Origin: Planctomycetota bacterium | GTDB taxonomy: Bacteria > Planctomycetota > UBA11346 | Direction of reading: 5' to 3' | NCBI GenBank assembly: GCA_028280785.1 | Contig: JANQLF010000156.1 | Location: 1-58,698, forward strand | Length of the DNA: 58,698 nucleotides | In this document: one piece after another, positions 1 through 8,041 of the stretch | How the letters are laid out: every line of letters begins with the position of its first letter | How positions within the stretch are numbered: position 1 is the first letter of the stretch | Program-made: the position numbers and the translations under genes | The notes under the pieces: model-generated | Told to the model about the DNA's origin: nothing | Database searches by the model: none | What the model saw: only the letters and a program-made list of their open reading frames with translations

Positions 1-2
1 GT

Positions 3-203
3 CGTGTACCCAAGCAACTGCTCAAAGCATACACCGTAGAAGTTGAGCAAGATGGATCATGGTCAGAGGTACATGCTGAAAATAATAATTATCAGCGACT
101 CGTGCGCATTCCGCTCAATGCGAGCTGTACGGCTTTGCGCTTTACACCCAAAGAAACTTGGGGTGCCGATAAGGTAAGAATTTTTGCTCTCGAAGTAAAA
201 TAA
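3..203 (+). CDS. C-terminal fragment, FAD-dependent oxidoreductase-like protein
   Basis: Only the last 66 codons and the stop are in the window; the gene enters from the left edge. The tail reads as beta-strand-rich sequence ending in a segment with the pattern ALRFTP then TWGADKVRIF. This resembles the C-terminal galactose-binding-like end of the large FAD-dependent oxidoreductases common in PVC-group genomes. The catalytic part lies outside, so the call rests on resemblance of a short tail only. The stop codon sits two bases before a 28-bp inverted repeat of a REP/RAYT unit. Another secreted protein with an F5/8-type C-terminal domain is the main alternative. Confidence 0.45.
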   Translation, partial: RVPKQLLKAYTVEVEQDGSWSEVHAENNNYQRLVRIPLNASCTALRFTPKETWGADKVRIFALEVK

Positions 204-205
204 TC

Positions 206-233
206 CCTGGGAGCGCGACCGTCTCGGTCGCAG
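206..233 (+). repeat. Left REP copy (28 bp, inverted relative to the right copy)
   Basis: This begins CCTGGGAGCGCGACC and ends CGGTCGCAG. It is the exact reverse complement of 871-898. The central 7-bp stem with a 3-nt loop makes a stable hairpin. It directly abuts the stop codon of the transposase gene at 234. Confidence 0.85.
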
Positions 234-824
234 TTAGGTATTCTTTGTTTGTTTAAAATAATTAATCATAGAAAACTTCCATTCTTCTTTCTCATTAACT
301 AGATTCGCTTTAACAGGATTATTGCTAATATAATCAAAAACCCGTTGAAAATGAACCTCATCTCTAATGTATCTATCCCAATAGTCAGGTGCCCAATATT
401 GACCATCTCTACTAAGTATTCTATTAATTTCTCGAACAGAGTAACTTTTCCAATTGTGAACAATCTCACCTAACAGGTAACCATCTTTCTGCTTTATAAG
501 TATATGAACATGGTTCGGCATGATTACCCAGTTAATTAACTCGTACCGTTCACCGTCGTAATAATTCCAGCTATTTATGATGACTTTTGCTATGTCTGGA
601 AATGTTAGGGTGCAGCTACCGTATCCTGCATCTAGCCACTGTTCAATTTGTATGCGTTTCTCATTGGTTAATTCAGGGTCTTTTAATAGGCGGCTATATT
701 TTTCTAATTTGTTCTGCGGAAGGGAATCTGCTAATCGGTAGCAAATAGATTGGTATGTGTTTGCAGCATCAAAGTGAGGGAGATAGCCTCGATTATTCCA
801 TTGTTTGTGCTTGCTATGTGTCAT
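234..824 (-). CDS. REP-associated tyrosine transposase (Y1_Tnp / RAYT)
   Basis: This is a 196-residue protein of the Y1 transposase (IS200-like) superfamily in its RAYT branch. These enzymes nick and join single-stranded REP hairpins through a metal-binding HUH motif and a catalytic tyrosine. The HUH motif is visible near residue 105 (MPNHVHILI). The downstream helix with conserved tyrosines (around YWDRYIRDEVHFQRVFDYI) and the ending pattern NNPVKANLV match the family. The stop codon touches one REP copy and the start lies about 45 bp from the other, so gene and substrate form one unit. Length is normal for the family and no frame disruption is seen, so it is probably intact. Confidence 0.88.
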   Translation of the reverse strand: MTHSKHKQWNNRGYLPHFDAANTYQSICYRLADSLPQNKLEKYSRLLKDPELTNEKRIQIEQWLDAGYGSCTLTFPDIAKVIINSWNYYDGERYELINWVIMPNHVHILIKQKDGYLLGEIVHNWKSYSVREINRILSRDGQYWAPDYWDRYIRDEVHFQRVFDYISNNPVKANLVNEKEEWKFSMINYFKQTKNT

Positions 825-870
825 TATTATAAGTGTTATTAGTTAAATTTAGCTTTCAAGACTTATAAAA

Positions 871-898
871 CTGCGACCGAGACGGTCGCGCTCCCAGG
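871..898 (-). repeat. Right REP copy (28 bp)
   Basis: This is a perfect reverse complement of 206-233, with the same internal hairpin. It lies upstream of the transposase start, which it faces. Confidence 0.85.
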
Positions 899-991
899 AA
901 TTAAATGAAAGTTCGTTTACATTGACGCCAATTAATTAACAGACCATAGTTCTTGGTTATTTCCATTTACTTAGTAGCTTGGTTCTGTTTC

Positions 992-1708
992 ATGCGGCGC
1001 TATCTTTTCCCAACTCTATTCATCCTGGTCATTGCCATAGTTATCCTCTATTACTATGGTCGATCATTGTGGTATCCGGTGTATGCAGAAATGACAGGTG
1101 GAAGATCAATAAGTGAAGTTATCAAACATTACGAGCAAGATCCGCAAAAGAGGCTGAAGCAGCGTTTTGATGCTGCAAACGTTCCGTTTCGCAATACCGA
1201 CGTTACGCTGATTGGTTTAAAAGAAGAAAAGCAGTTAGAGCTATGGGTTAAGCATAATGACGCTTGGCAGTTTATTCACAGTTATCCGGTAACAGCGGCA
1301 AGTGGTATTGCTGGACCAAAATTGCGCGAAGGCGATCGCCAAGTACCTGAAGGTATTTATCAAATAACCTGGTTGAATCCAAATAGCAGTTATCATTTAT
1401 CAATGAAAATCAATTATCCCAATGCTTTTGATTTAAAGCATGCTATTGCAGAAGGACGTAACGAACCAGGTTCGGATATATTTATTCACGGCAAGGCGGT
1501 GTCGATTGGTTGCATTGCTGTAGGTGATGATGCGATTGATGAATTATTTGGGCTGGTTCACAGTGTGGGTAAGGATCGAGTTACTGTAATTATTACACCG
1601 CATGATGCGCGCAAACGATCCTTGTTTCCGGTGGATGCAAAACATGCCGATTGGGTAAAAGATTTATATCAGAAAATAGAATTAGCTATCGGCGTCTATA
1701 AACGCTGA
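992..1708 (+). CDS. L,D-transpeptidase (YkuD family), membrane anchored
   Basis: This 238-residue protein is a probable murein L,D-transpeptidase, which makes 3-3 crosslinks or attaches proteins to peptidoglycan using a catalytic cysteine in the periplasm. The active-site signature is near residues 165-178: an HG pair followed by SIGCIAV, where the Cys of SIGC is the nucleophile. An N-terminal hydrophobic segment (LFPTLFILVIAIVILYYY) follows an Arg-Arg pair and would anchor it in the inner membrane. I chose the ATG at 992 because it places the basic residues directly before the membrane segment; an upstream TTG at 953 is possible. The gene ends base-to-base with the convergent methyltransferase gene. 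Confidence 0.85.
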   Translation: MRRYLFPTLFILVIAIVILYYYGRSLWYPVYAEMTGGRSISEVIKHYEQDPQKRLKQRFDAANVPFRNTDVTLIGLKEEKQLELWVKHNDAWQFIHSYPVTAASGIAGPKLREGDRQVPEGIYQITWLNPNSSYHLSMKINYPNAFDLKHAIAEGRNEPGSDIFIHGKAVSIGCIAVGDDAIDELFGLVHSVGKDRVTVIITPHDARKRSLFPVDAKHADWVKDLYQKIELAIGVYKR

Positions 1709-2317
1709 TTACCACAGACCGGGCACCAAGCGCCAACGCACTTGCTCTTTATAACTGATATAATTTTGATCGCGTGATAAATATTGCTCTTCGCTGATAA
1801 TGCGGCCGGCAATAGTAATGACGACCAGTGCTAATGCGCACAAAGAACCCCACCAGACCTGAGCAAAACAACAGGATAAAATCATGATTATTTCACCAGC
1901 ATAAGCGGGATGGCGTAAAAAACGGTAGGGGCCATGGATAACCACGTCGCGCTGCGCCGGTAAAACGGTAAATGATTTACCGAGATAAAATAAAGAAGAT
2001 ATCGCGATAATGGAGCCAATGATAAATGCAATTATTGCCGTTTCGGGCCATTGATGGAGTACCGGTGAGCTTTTAAAGGCTAATCCGGCGCCGATGAAAC
2101 TGAATAAAACGACAGCACAATCGCGAAAGGTGCTGTTTAACTTTACTGGTGAGCGAAATATAAATAAAAATCCAACCAATAAATGGAGTATGCAGATGCA
2201 TATACGGACTACTGGGACGTAACCGTTCTCATAAGCGCCTGCAAATCCTATCACTGACCACGAGATGACGCTCAGGCCAGCGCAGATATTAAACAGACGC
2301 TCATGAGTGAGTCGCAT
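1709..2317 (-). CDS. Isoprenylcysteine carboxyl methyltransferase-like membrane methyltransferase
   Basis: A 202-residue integral membrane protein with about five hydrophobic helices. The C-terminal half carries the family signature GPYRFLRHPAYAGE, which in ICMT/PEMT-type enzymes helps bind S-adenosylmethionine. Bacterial members rarely have a known substrate; O-methylation of a small molecule or lipid is the general expectation. Its ATG follows immediately, without a spacer, the TAA of a 35-codon membrane-peptide gene. Translation is therefore probably coupled and the two may work together. The stop abuts the stop of the convergent transpeptidase gene. Confidence 0.8.
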   Translation of the reverse strand: MRLTHERLFNICAGLSVISWSVIGFAGAYENGYVPVVRICICILHLLVGFLFIFRSPVKLNSTFRDCAVVLFSFIGAGLAFKSSPVLHQWPETAIIAFIIGSIIAISSLFYLGKSFTVLPAQRDVVIHGPYRFLRHPAYAGEIIMILSCCFAQVWWGSLCALALVVITIAGRIISEEQYLSRDQNYISYKEQVRWRLVPGLW

Positions 2318-2425
2318 TTAGTACAACCAGAAAGACCAGTCAAATAACCAGCTGCATAAATTAACACCACCAAGTAAAATGATTGCGATAATCCAGCCGC
2401 CTGCGCCGCCGTCGTCGTCTGCCAT
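2318..2425 (-). CDS. 35-residue single-span membrane peptide
   Basis: This short open frame starts with MADDDGGAGG, continues with a hydrophobic run (WIIAIILLGGVNLCSWLF) and ends in aromatic residues (DWSFWLY). An acidic-glycine head, one membrane span and an aromatic tail are coherent for a small membrane protein. The start is preceded by a GGAG Shine-Dalgarno sequence 8 bases away. The stop codon is directly followed by the ATG of the ICMT-like methyltransferase. I recognise no family. A longer overlapping frame (2272-2481) looks non-coding. Confidence 0.6.
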   Translation of the reverse strand: MADDDGGAGGWIIAIILLGGVNLCSWLFDWSFWLY

Positions 2426-2575
2426 GGGAATCTCCGAGTTTTATGCGAATGAATCGCAAGTGAATTTAAGATTCGTATCACGATGATTTGAATCTATGAA
2501 CCGAAAACCTATGTGGCAAATTTCAAACTCAAGAGATTGTCTCATACTATACAATGAGACAGTGCGACACTGAAA

Positions 2576-3472
2576 TTATTTACTGACAGATGCAGCTTCG
2601 ACGACGCGATGTTGGATGCCGGGATTATCGGTGGCATGAGCAGCTGACCACGACGCACGCCATTCAGCTGGATCGGTCACAATTGGTGAACCTATAGCAC
2701 TGCGTACTGGCGTTGCCGGATACCAATCACGACCACTAGGTGTTCCGCTGACGTGATAACGCGTGTCCATGCTCCAGCGACATTTTTTACTAAAATTAGA
2801 TGTTGAATGATGCGGACACCACTGGGTCATTAAAATCACGTCGCCTTCAGCGCAGGCACCGAGTACTGGCGTGGTATCGGGCATAAAATCAGGGTGAATG
2901 GTGGTGCCATAATCACTACGGATATGTGGTAATAAGGTTCCTGGTTGGATGCCAGGGATTAAAGACATGCAGCCCATTTCTTCAGTAGCTTCACCAATTG
3001 GATACCAAGCGGTAATAATTAATTGGTCATCAGTATTTTCTGTTAAAACGCCGGCATCTTGATGCCAAGGTACAGAAAAATAACCAGTTTCTTTTTGATG
3101 CGCTGGTGGTTTCGCACGCAAATGATGAATCGGATTAATAGAAATCTCTGGACCAATAATTGATTCAATAACATCTAATATTTTTGGATTACCTAATTGA
3201 GTGAAAAAATCATTAAAACCCAAGCTATCAATGTCAAAGGCACCTTGAATTTCATCGGCCTGTTCAAGTAATAAGCCAAAGCGAGTTTCAAAAGGCGCAT
3301 CATAGTGCGCGTCTTTGATAAGACCTTCAGCAAGAAGCTGTTTACAGCGACGATTAAGTTCGGCAGTAATCGCTTGTTTGAGTGGATTTAAATCACTGGC
3401 ATCAAAAACACCTGATACATGTAAGAATCCATCGCGGTGGAACTGTTCAACTTGGGCAACGCTTAATTTCAT
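2576..3472 (-). CDS. Phytanoyl-CoA dioxygenase (PhyH) family protein
   Basis: A 298-residue Fe(II)/2-oxoglutarate-dependent oxygenase of the PhyH family; such enzymes hydroxylate lipids or small organics. The iron ligands are visible as the HxD of VPWHQDAG and a distal His in WCPHHSTSN, followed by an Arg (in TRYHVSG) suited to bind 2-oxoglutarate. The ATG at 3472 is preceded by AAGGAA at good spacing and fits the family start (MKLSVAQVEQFHRDGF); the longer frame upstream is unlikely. An AraC regulator is transcribed divergently from a 94-bp shared promoter region, so it is the likely regulator. The substrate is unknown. Confidence 0.87.
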   Translation of the reverse strand: MKLSVAQVEQFHRDGFLHVSGVFDASDLNPLKQAITAELNRRCKQLLAEGLIKDAHYDAPFETRFGLLLEQADEIQGAFDIDSLGFNDFFTQLGNPKILDVIESIIGPEISINPIHHLRAKPPAHQKETGYFSVPWHQDAGVLTENTDDQLIITAWYPIGEATEEMGCMSLIPGIQPGTLLPHIRSDYGTTIHPDFMPDTTPVLGACAEGDVILMTQWCPHHSTSNFSKKCRWSMDTRYHVSGTPSGRDWYPATPVRSAIGSPIVTDPAEWRASWSAAHATDNPGIQHRVVEAASVSK

Positions 3473-3566
3473 GAATATTCCTTTATGGGACAGTTCGGCA
3501 TTATAGACAGCAGAATTGCATAGATAAAGGGATAGACAGGACAATATATGGGATAAAATCCGCATA

Positions 3567-4463
3567 ATGGCAAAGCAGGACCTTAATCATGTGGCAGTTC
3601 CAGGCTGGCGCGAATCCCTCGCTCCGTCAGGCCCCTTAGCAGCGATCCAGCTCCAACATACCACTTGGCGCAATCAACCGGATAAATCCCGAGTGCGCCG
3701 ACGTACACACTTCCATGATATTTTTCACATGGTCTCCTTCACAGGTAAGCAGGGCAGCTTTATTATTGATGATCAAATGCATCAAACTGAAGATCAGGTG
3801 CTCATTTTATGTAATCCTGGTCAGCCCCATTCTTTTTCAGCAGATCCTACTGATAAGCATACCTACAATGAAGTCACATTTAGCGTTGCTAATCAAGTAG
3901 CAGAAGATTGGTCAGCTTTGATGAAATTATTTTTTAATGATGAATTGCGAATTCCTGCGATAATTCCTCTAAGTGCTAAAGCACATACAGAATTCGAGGA
4001 CCTTATTCGGCATTTAGTGCGCATTGTCCATACCCAGCCACCACAGGCGTCGATTTTATGCGGAGCCTATATTTATCAGATTTTATTTTGGTTTTATCGT
4101 TTGCTACTTGATCAAGAGCAGGCGGCAATGGTAAGTGATGAATGGGATGAACTGCGTAAGTGGATAGAACGCCATGCCGATGAGGATTGGGGCTTGGAGG
4201 TTTTAGCAAAGCAAATGAATTGCAGTGTTAAACATGTGAGCAGACAATTTGCCAGACGTTTTGGCGAACCACCACTGCGCTTTAAGAAGCAAATACTTAT
4301 GCATCGCGCGCAAATATTACTGCGTACAACCGATATTAGTTTAAGTGAAATAAGCGAACGCCTAGGCATCAATGATGCCCATTATTTTAACCGATTATTT
4401 CGCCATGAATTTGGTATTGCCCCAGCACGCTATCGCAAGCAAACGCGAACTGCGGATATCTAA
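3567..4463 (+). CDS. AraC-family transcriptional regulator (cupin + HTH)
   Basis: A 298-residue AraC/XylS regulator. The N-terminal part is a cupin-like sensor (segments around HFHDIFHMV and LCNPGQPHSF). The C-terminal 100 residues hold two helix-turn-helix motifs, with the usual ending DISLSEISERLGI then NRLFRHEFGIAPARYRK. It diverges from the PhyH gene and probably activates it in response to a small molecule bound by the cupin. It converges with the next AraC gene, only 3 bp between the stops. The start ATG at 3567 follows an AT-rich stretch without a strong Shine-Dalgarno. Confidence 0.85.
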   Translation: MAKQDLNHVAVPGWRESLAPSGPLAAIQLQHTTWRNQPDKSRVRRRTHFHDIFHMVSFTGKQGSFIIDDQMHQTEDQVLILCNPGQPHSFSADPTDKHTYNEVTFSVANQVAEDWSALMKLFFNDELRIPAIIPLSAKAHTEFEDLIRHLVRIVHTQPPQASILCGAYIYQILFWFYRLLLDQEQAAMVSDEWDELRKWIERHADEDWGLEVLAKQMNCSVKHVSRQFARRFGEPPLRFKKQILMHRAQILLRTTDISLSEISERLGINDAHYFNRLFRHEFGIAPARYRKQTRTADI

Positions 4464-4466
4464 GTA

Positions 4467-5243
4467 TCAGGCGCTACGTTGCCGCGCGCGCTTACGCCAC
4501 TGTGTCGGTGTCATCTTAAATAGGCGTTTAAAAGAGCGGCCTAAGCAAGTCGAATCGGCAAATCCATATTCATCGGCAACGCTTTCAATACTGTCGGTGT
4601 TGGCTAATAAATAGTCGGCGCAATGACGCATGCGTTGTTCAAAGTGTAATTCGGCTAGGCCACAGTTAAAAATCCTATGACAGTGACGTTGTGCACTTGC
4701 ACGACTCATGGCTAATTCACTCGCCCATAATTCAACATCACTCGGTTCTTTAAGGTGACGACGCACGACAGCCAAAAACATATCGCGTTGATTTGGTTCG
4801 TGTTCTTTGCTACTAGCAATAAGCGAACAATATAAATCAATAGCTGCTAATTGGACAAGTTTATCAATATGATAAATGCGATCGAGCGGTGGATTACTGT
4901 TGTCGATAATGCAGGGTTCGGTGAATTGTTCGAGCAGGCGCTTTAATAGTCCACGCTCATCGTGTTTGCTATGAAAATTAATGCCAAATTGTTTATGACC
5001 TGTGCTGCTGCGTAGGCGATGTTGGTAACCGGGCGGCAGGATGTGTAATTGGTCCGATTTAACGGACTGCCAACCCTGACCCCAGTCGACTTCTAATTTG
5101 CCCTCCATTACCTGAATGAATTGTAAATAGGGATGGCTATGCCAGTCCATGCTATGGCCTGCTGGCCAGGCAATGTTGTTGACGCTTTGGTAGGGTGACT
5201 GATTAAGGTCGTATTGAGATGAATAGTCGAATATAGGAGACAT
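4467..5243 (-). CDS. AraC-family transcriptional regulator
   Basis: A 258-residue AraC/XylS regulator with an N-terminal cupin sensor (HSMDWHSHPYLQFIQV, then HILPPGYQHRL) and a C-terminal double helix-turn-helix. The second HTH and ending are typical: SIESVADEYGFADSTCLGRSFKRLF then MTPTQWRKRARQ. It is divergent from the 336-residue hypothetical gene at 5305 across a 61-bp intergenic region, so that gene is the likely target. The proteins it shares this island with suggest sugar- or organic-acid-responsive control. No effector can be named. Confidence 0.85.
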   Translation of the reverse strand: MSPIFDYSSQYDLNQSPYQSVNNIAWPAGHSMDWHSHPYLQFIQVMEGKLEVDWGQGWQSVKSDQLHILPPGYQHRLRSSTGHKQFGINFHSKHDERGLLKRLLEQFTEPCIIDNSNPPLDRIYHIDKLVQLAAIDLYCSLIASSKEHEPNQRDMFLAVVRRHLKEPSDVELWASELAMSRASAQRHCHRIFNCGLAELHFEQRMRHCADYLLANTDSIESVADEYGFADSTCLGRSFKRLFKMTPTQWRKRARQRSA

Positions 5244-5304
5244 AGAGCACTAAAATTGGTAAAAAACATGATATTATAAGATTTACAATCGAAAAGGAAG
5301 AAAC

Positions 5305-6315
5305 ATGGATTTACATCTCATCGAAGCACAGATTCGCCAACAATTTGATGCCTTGCATATGCCAGAACGAGCGTTTGGTTGTTACGCAGCCGGCGCAGGA
5401 CAAGAACCAGATAGCTACACCAGTTTGGATGTGGTCTTATCGCGGGTTATTATGGGCGAGGACTTTCATGAGACACTGCGTACAGAAGAACGCGAAGCCT
5501 GGTGTGCTTATATTAATTCGTTTGCCCAAGAGGATGGGACGTACACCTGTTGGAATCATTCGCCGCAGCATGCAAATGGAATGGTTATTGGTGCCTTGGG
5601 TCCACTCGGTGGTAAGCAATTACGTGCGGTTTCGCTTTATGATGAATTTAATACACCTGAAAAAGTCGGGCCATGGTTAGAGACTATCGATTGGTCGAAG
5701 CAGTGGAGTGCTTCTCATTTATTTTGGGGTGGTATGCATTGTTTTGCCATGAGTGATGATTGCGATGATGCTTGGAGAGACGCTGTATTTAATTGGTTGG
5801 ACGCTGAACTTGATCCGCAAACAGGATGGTGGCGTAAAGGCGTTGCCCATTCAGATCGTCATCAACCCTTGGGTGGTAGCGTACATATTATTCCCATTTA
5901 TCAGCACCTCGGGTGTGCATTTCCGTATCCACAGCAGCTCGTTGATTCGTGTTTAAACTTGCAGATGGATAATGCCTGTTGGTTGGCAAAGCATACAACA
6001 AATTTATCATATTTAGAACTTGATGCCTTGTATGTCTTTGCGTTTTGTCGCCAGATTATTCCAGACTATCGAAGAAAAGATGTTGAGGTTGCGGTGGAAC
6101 GCTATGGCAATCATGCCGAAGCTGTTTGGAAACAGCGATCTCAGGAAATAGTAAACGCTCACCCCCATCATATCTTAGCCGCAGTTGGCATTTTTGGTTT
6201 GCTCAATCAATTAAATCCACAGCGCTGGACACATGAAAAGCAATGGACGGATATTTTTTCCGATCCGAGGTTGTATATGGTTAAAGAGGTAAGTTCTTCT
6301 ATTTTAGTTAACTAG
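5305..6315 (+). CDS. Uncharacterised alpha-helical protein (possible terpenoid-cyclase-like toroid)
   Basis: A 336-residue soluble protein without signal peptide. I do not recognise a named family. It is rich in Trp, His and aromatic residues. It has several helical segments with small conserved-looking blocks (HANGMVIGALGPLGG, HLFWGGMHCFA, TGWWRKGV, LGGSVHIIPIY). Repeated helix pairs with glycine turns are reminiscent of prenyltransferase/squalene-cyclase-type alpha-toroids, but no DxDD or QW motif is clear. An AAGGAAG Shine-Dalgarno precedes the start. Divergence from an AraC gene suggests an inducible catabolic role. Its stop codon lies inside a hexamer-repeat palindrome shared with 44789-44879. 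Confidence 0.7.
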   Translation: MDLHLIEAQIRQQFDALHMPERAFGCYAAGAGQEPDSYTSLDVVLSRVIMGEDFHETLRTEEREAWCAYINSFAQEDGTYTCWNHSPQHANGMVIGALGPLGGKQLRAVSLYDEFNTPEKVGPWLETIDWSKQWSASHLFWGGMHCFAMSDDCDDAWRDAVFNWLDAELDPQTGWWRKGVAHSDRHQPLGGSVHIIPIYQHLGCAFPYPQQLVDSCLNLQMDNACWLAKHTTNLSYLELDALYVFAFCRQIIPDYRRKDVEVAVERYGNHAEAVWKQRSQEIVNAHPHHILAAVGIFGLLNQLNPQRWTHEKQWTDIFSDPRLYMVKEVSSSILVN

Positions 6316-6413
6316 TATGGGTTTTGGTCTTAGTCCATCGCTACGCGATTCTTAGTATTAGTGATGTGCATGTGTACTAAGACCAAGACTAATCCTAAGA
6401 CTCATACCAGTTA
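6309..6413. repeat. Long imperfect inverted repeat with hexamer periodicity (copy A)
   Basis: This lies between the convergent genes ending at 6315 and 6415. The left arm (6309-6334) pairs with the right arm (6376-6413), with about 12 extra bases in the right arm. The right arm reads in exact 6-bp steps from 6378: TAAGAC, CAAGAC, TAATCC, TAAGAC, TCATAC, CAGTTA. A close relative lies at 44789-44879, also between convergent genes. It could act as a bidirectional terminator. Confidence 0.7.
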
Positions 6414-6414
6414 G

Positions 6415-6966
6415 CTATTCATCAATAGGTAGAGCATCAAGTCCCTCAATACTCTTCTGATTATTTTTAACTTGATAATCAGCGATACCTTCGGGTCCTA
6501 ATTTATTTGCCCATTTTGGTAGTGTAGGACGTTGTTGTTTGAATTCATATTCAGGGACACCGTAACCACAGGAGTCACCGATGCGTGTAATATCTAAACT
6601 GATAATACTGCGCGTGCCGGGAAGCGTTGGTAATTGCTTGGCTAATGCATCATAGGTTTCTTCGCCAGGGAGGTGGACTGAACCGGTACCATAGAGGCGT
6701 AATATCTTTGCCTTACCAGCAAAGGCACAAAACATAATAATCATGCGCCCATTTTCTCTAATGTGCGCAATGGTTTCAGCACCACTGCCAGCCATATCAA
6801 CATAGGCAACTTGATGACCGCTAATAACGCCAAAACAATCCATGCCTTTTGGTGAACAATTTAATAAGCCATCAGCCGCCATTGGAGCTGTGGCAACAAA
6901 AAACATGTGTTGTTCTTCAATCCAAGCTTTGAGATCGTCGTCTATTTCTTCGTATACAGCACCCAT
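6415..6966 (-). CDS. Pyridoxamine 5'-phosphate oxidase-like flavin protein
   Basis: A 183-residue protein of the PNPOx-like split-barrel family, which usually binds FMN or F420 and reduces or oxidises small molecules. Features include an N-terminal MFFVATA strand, the segment LNCSPKGMDCFGVI, and a later RLYGTGSVHL strand. Its size and order match the pyridoxamine 5'-phosphate oxidase family proteins annotated in many bacteria, which are mostly not true vitamin B6 enzymes. A good AGAGGT ribosome site lies before the ATG. It is the last gene of an apparent three-gene operon with an NAD-epimerase and a Gfo/Idh/MocA oxidoreductase, 43 bp after the latter. Confidence 0.82.
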   Translation of the reverse strand: MGAVYEEIDDDLKAWIEEQHMFFVATAPMAADGLLNCSPKGMDCFGVISGHQVAYVDMAGSGAETIAHIRENGRMIIMFCAFAGKAKILRLYGTGSVHLPGEETYDALAKQLPTLPGTRSIISLDITRIGDSCGYGVPEYEFKQQRPTLPKWANKLGPEGIADYQVKNNQKSIEGLDALPIDE

Positions 6967-7009
6967 AATCTACCTCTGTTTCTGTGTAGACTATGAGTGC
7001 TATTTCTGC

Positions 7010-8041
7010 TTACCCAACAGCTAATGCGCCGCGATCACTCCAGTTAAAACACTGCCCTTTATAATCTTCGACATAGCGTATGAGTTCGATGTCCGATGCC
7101 GCCTCTTCGATGCTCGGTAAATCTTGCGGCCAATCAGCTTCGCCATCGAGATGCAGTGCAAATAAATCATAAATGCTTGAACTGCGCGGCTGGAAGGCAA
7201 AAAAGCGATCGTCTTCTCCGTGTTTATGCGCCAGCATACCACCTTGGCCATTGCGTTGTACTTCGGTGCAATGCCAACCGTGATCGGTAACCATGAATAA
7301 TTGATCGATGTGCTCGCGATCGTTACCTGTCGTTCCTTGATAATGCAAGTCAGCAGCCCAGGTAATAAATAAATGAGCAGACGCACCTCGTTCGGTATCT
7401 ATTTTCAAAAATTCCGTATCAGCACAGGCTAATTCAGGGTGACTGTGTTGGGAGCTTGAGAAGTATCCACTGGTCACCGAGTCATCGAGTAAATAACGAG
7501 CGATGTTCAGATTGTGAATCATCGCATCCATAAATGGACCGCCATTTTTTTCAGGATCAGTAGCCCAATTATTCCACTTCGGATAATGATGAATCCAGTC
7601 TTGCTTAAATAAAGCAAGCTGGCCAATTTCACCGGTTTGAAAAACACGACGTGCGGTACGACATAATTCATTGTCGGTACGATTATAAATCACGCCTGCT
7701 TTAACGGTGGAACAAGCGTCAAGAATGCGTTGGCAATCAATGTTATTCGGACTGAGTGGTTTGGTGGTTAAAATATGTTTACCAGATGACGCAGCTTCTT
7801 CGACACAATCAGCACGCGCCCAAGGTGGGACGAACAAAAGAACAATATCAACATCATTTGCTTGATAAATCGCTTCAGCACTGTTTTCAACACGCCCACC
7901 AAGTTTAGTAGCAAATTTTTCAGCCTGCTCTTGGCGTGGGTCGAAGAGTGCTTTGACGCTGACGTGTTCGCTTTTAAGTAATTCAGGTGCTTGCCAGCGT
8001 AAAAAATCACCACAACCGATTATGCCTATGCCGTAACTCAT
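7010..8041 (-). CDS. Gfo/Idh/MocA-family oxidoreductase
   Basis: A 343-residue NAD(P)-dependent dehydrogenase. The N-terminal Rossmann fold shows IGIIGCGDFLRW, then the family block VDIVLLFVPPWARAD and the EAASSGKHILTTKPLSPN segment, whose Lys-Pro is the catalytic region. The C-terminal half is the alpha/beta substrate domain. Members oxidise sugars, inositols and related polyols. The start codon overlaps the stop of the epimerase gene by 4 bp, so the two are translationally coupled. Together they suggest oxidation and rearrangement of a sugar derivative. A divergent AraC pair is the likely regulator. Confidence 0.88.
   Translation of the reverse strand: MSYGIGIIGCGDFLRWQAPELLKSEHVSVKALFDPRQEQAEKFATKLGGRVENSAEAIYQANDVDIVLLFVPPWARADCVEEAASSGKHILTTKPLSPNNIDCQRILDACSTVKAGVIYNRTDNELCRTARRVFQTGEIGQLALFKQDWIHHYPKWNNWATDPEKNGGPFMDAMIHNLNIARYLLDDSVTSGYFSSSQHSHPELACADTEFLKIDTERGASAHLFITWAADLHYQGTTGNDREHIDQLFMVTDHGWHCTEVQRNGQGGMLAHKHGEDDRFFAFQPRSSSIYDLFALHLDGEADWPQDLPSIEEAASDIELIRYVEDYKGQCFNWSDRGALAVG

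Larger units (their letters stand above)
206..898. mobile_element. RAYT/REP transposon-like unit
   Basis: A REP-associated transposase gene (minus strand) lies between two perfect inverted copies of a 28-bp sequence, at 206-233 and 871-898. Each copy has an internal palindrome, GCGACCG-TCT-CGGTCGC, so it can fold alone as a REP hairpin. Hairpins next to a Y1 transposase are the usual layout of RAYT/REP systems, where the enzyme acts on single-stranded REP DNA. I saw no clear target-site duplication. Confidence 0.75.

Noticed and set aside
2272-2481. A 69-codon minus-strand frame upstream of the ICMT-like gene
   Set aside because: It overlaps both the ICMT-like gene and the better-supported 35-codon peptide in another frame.
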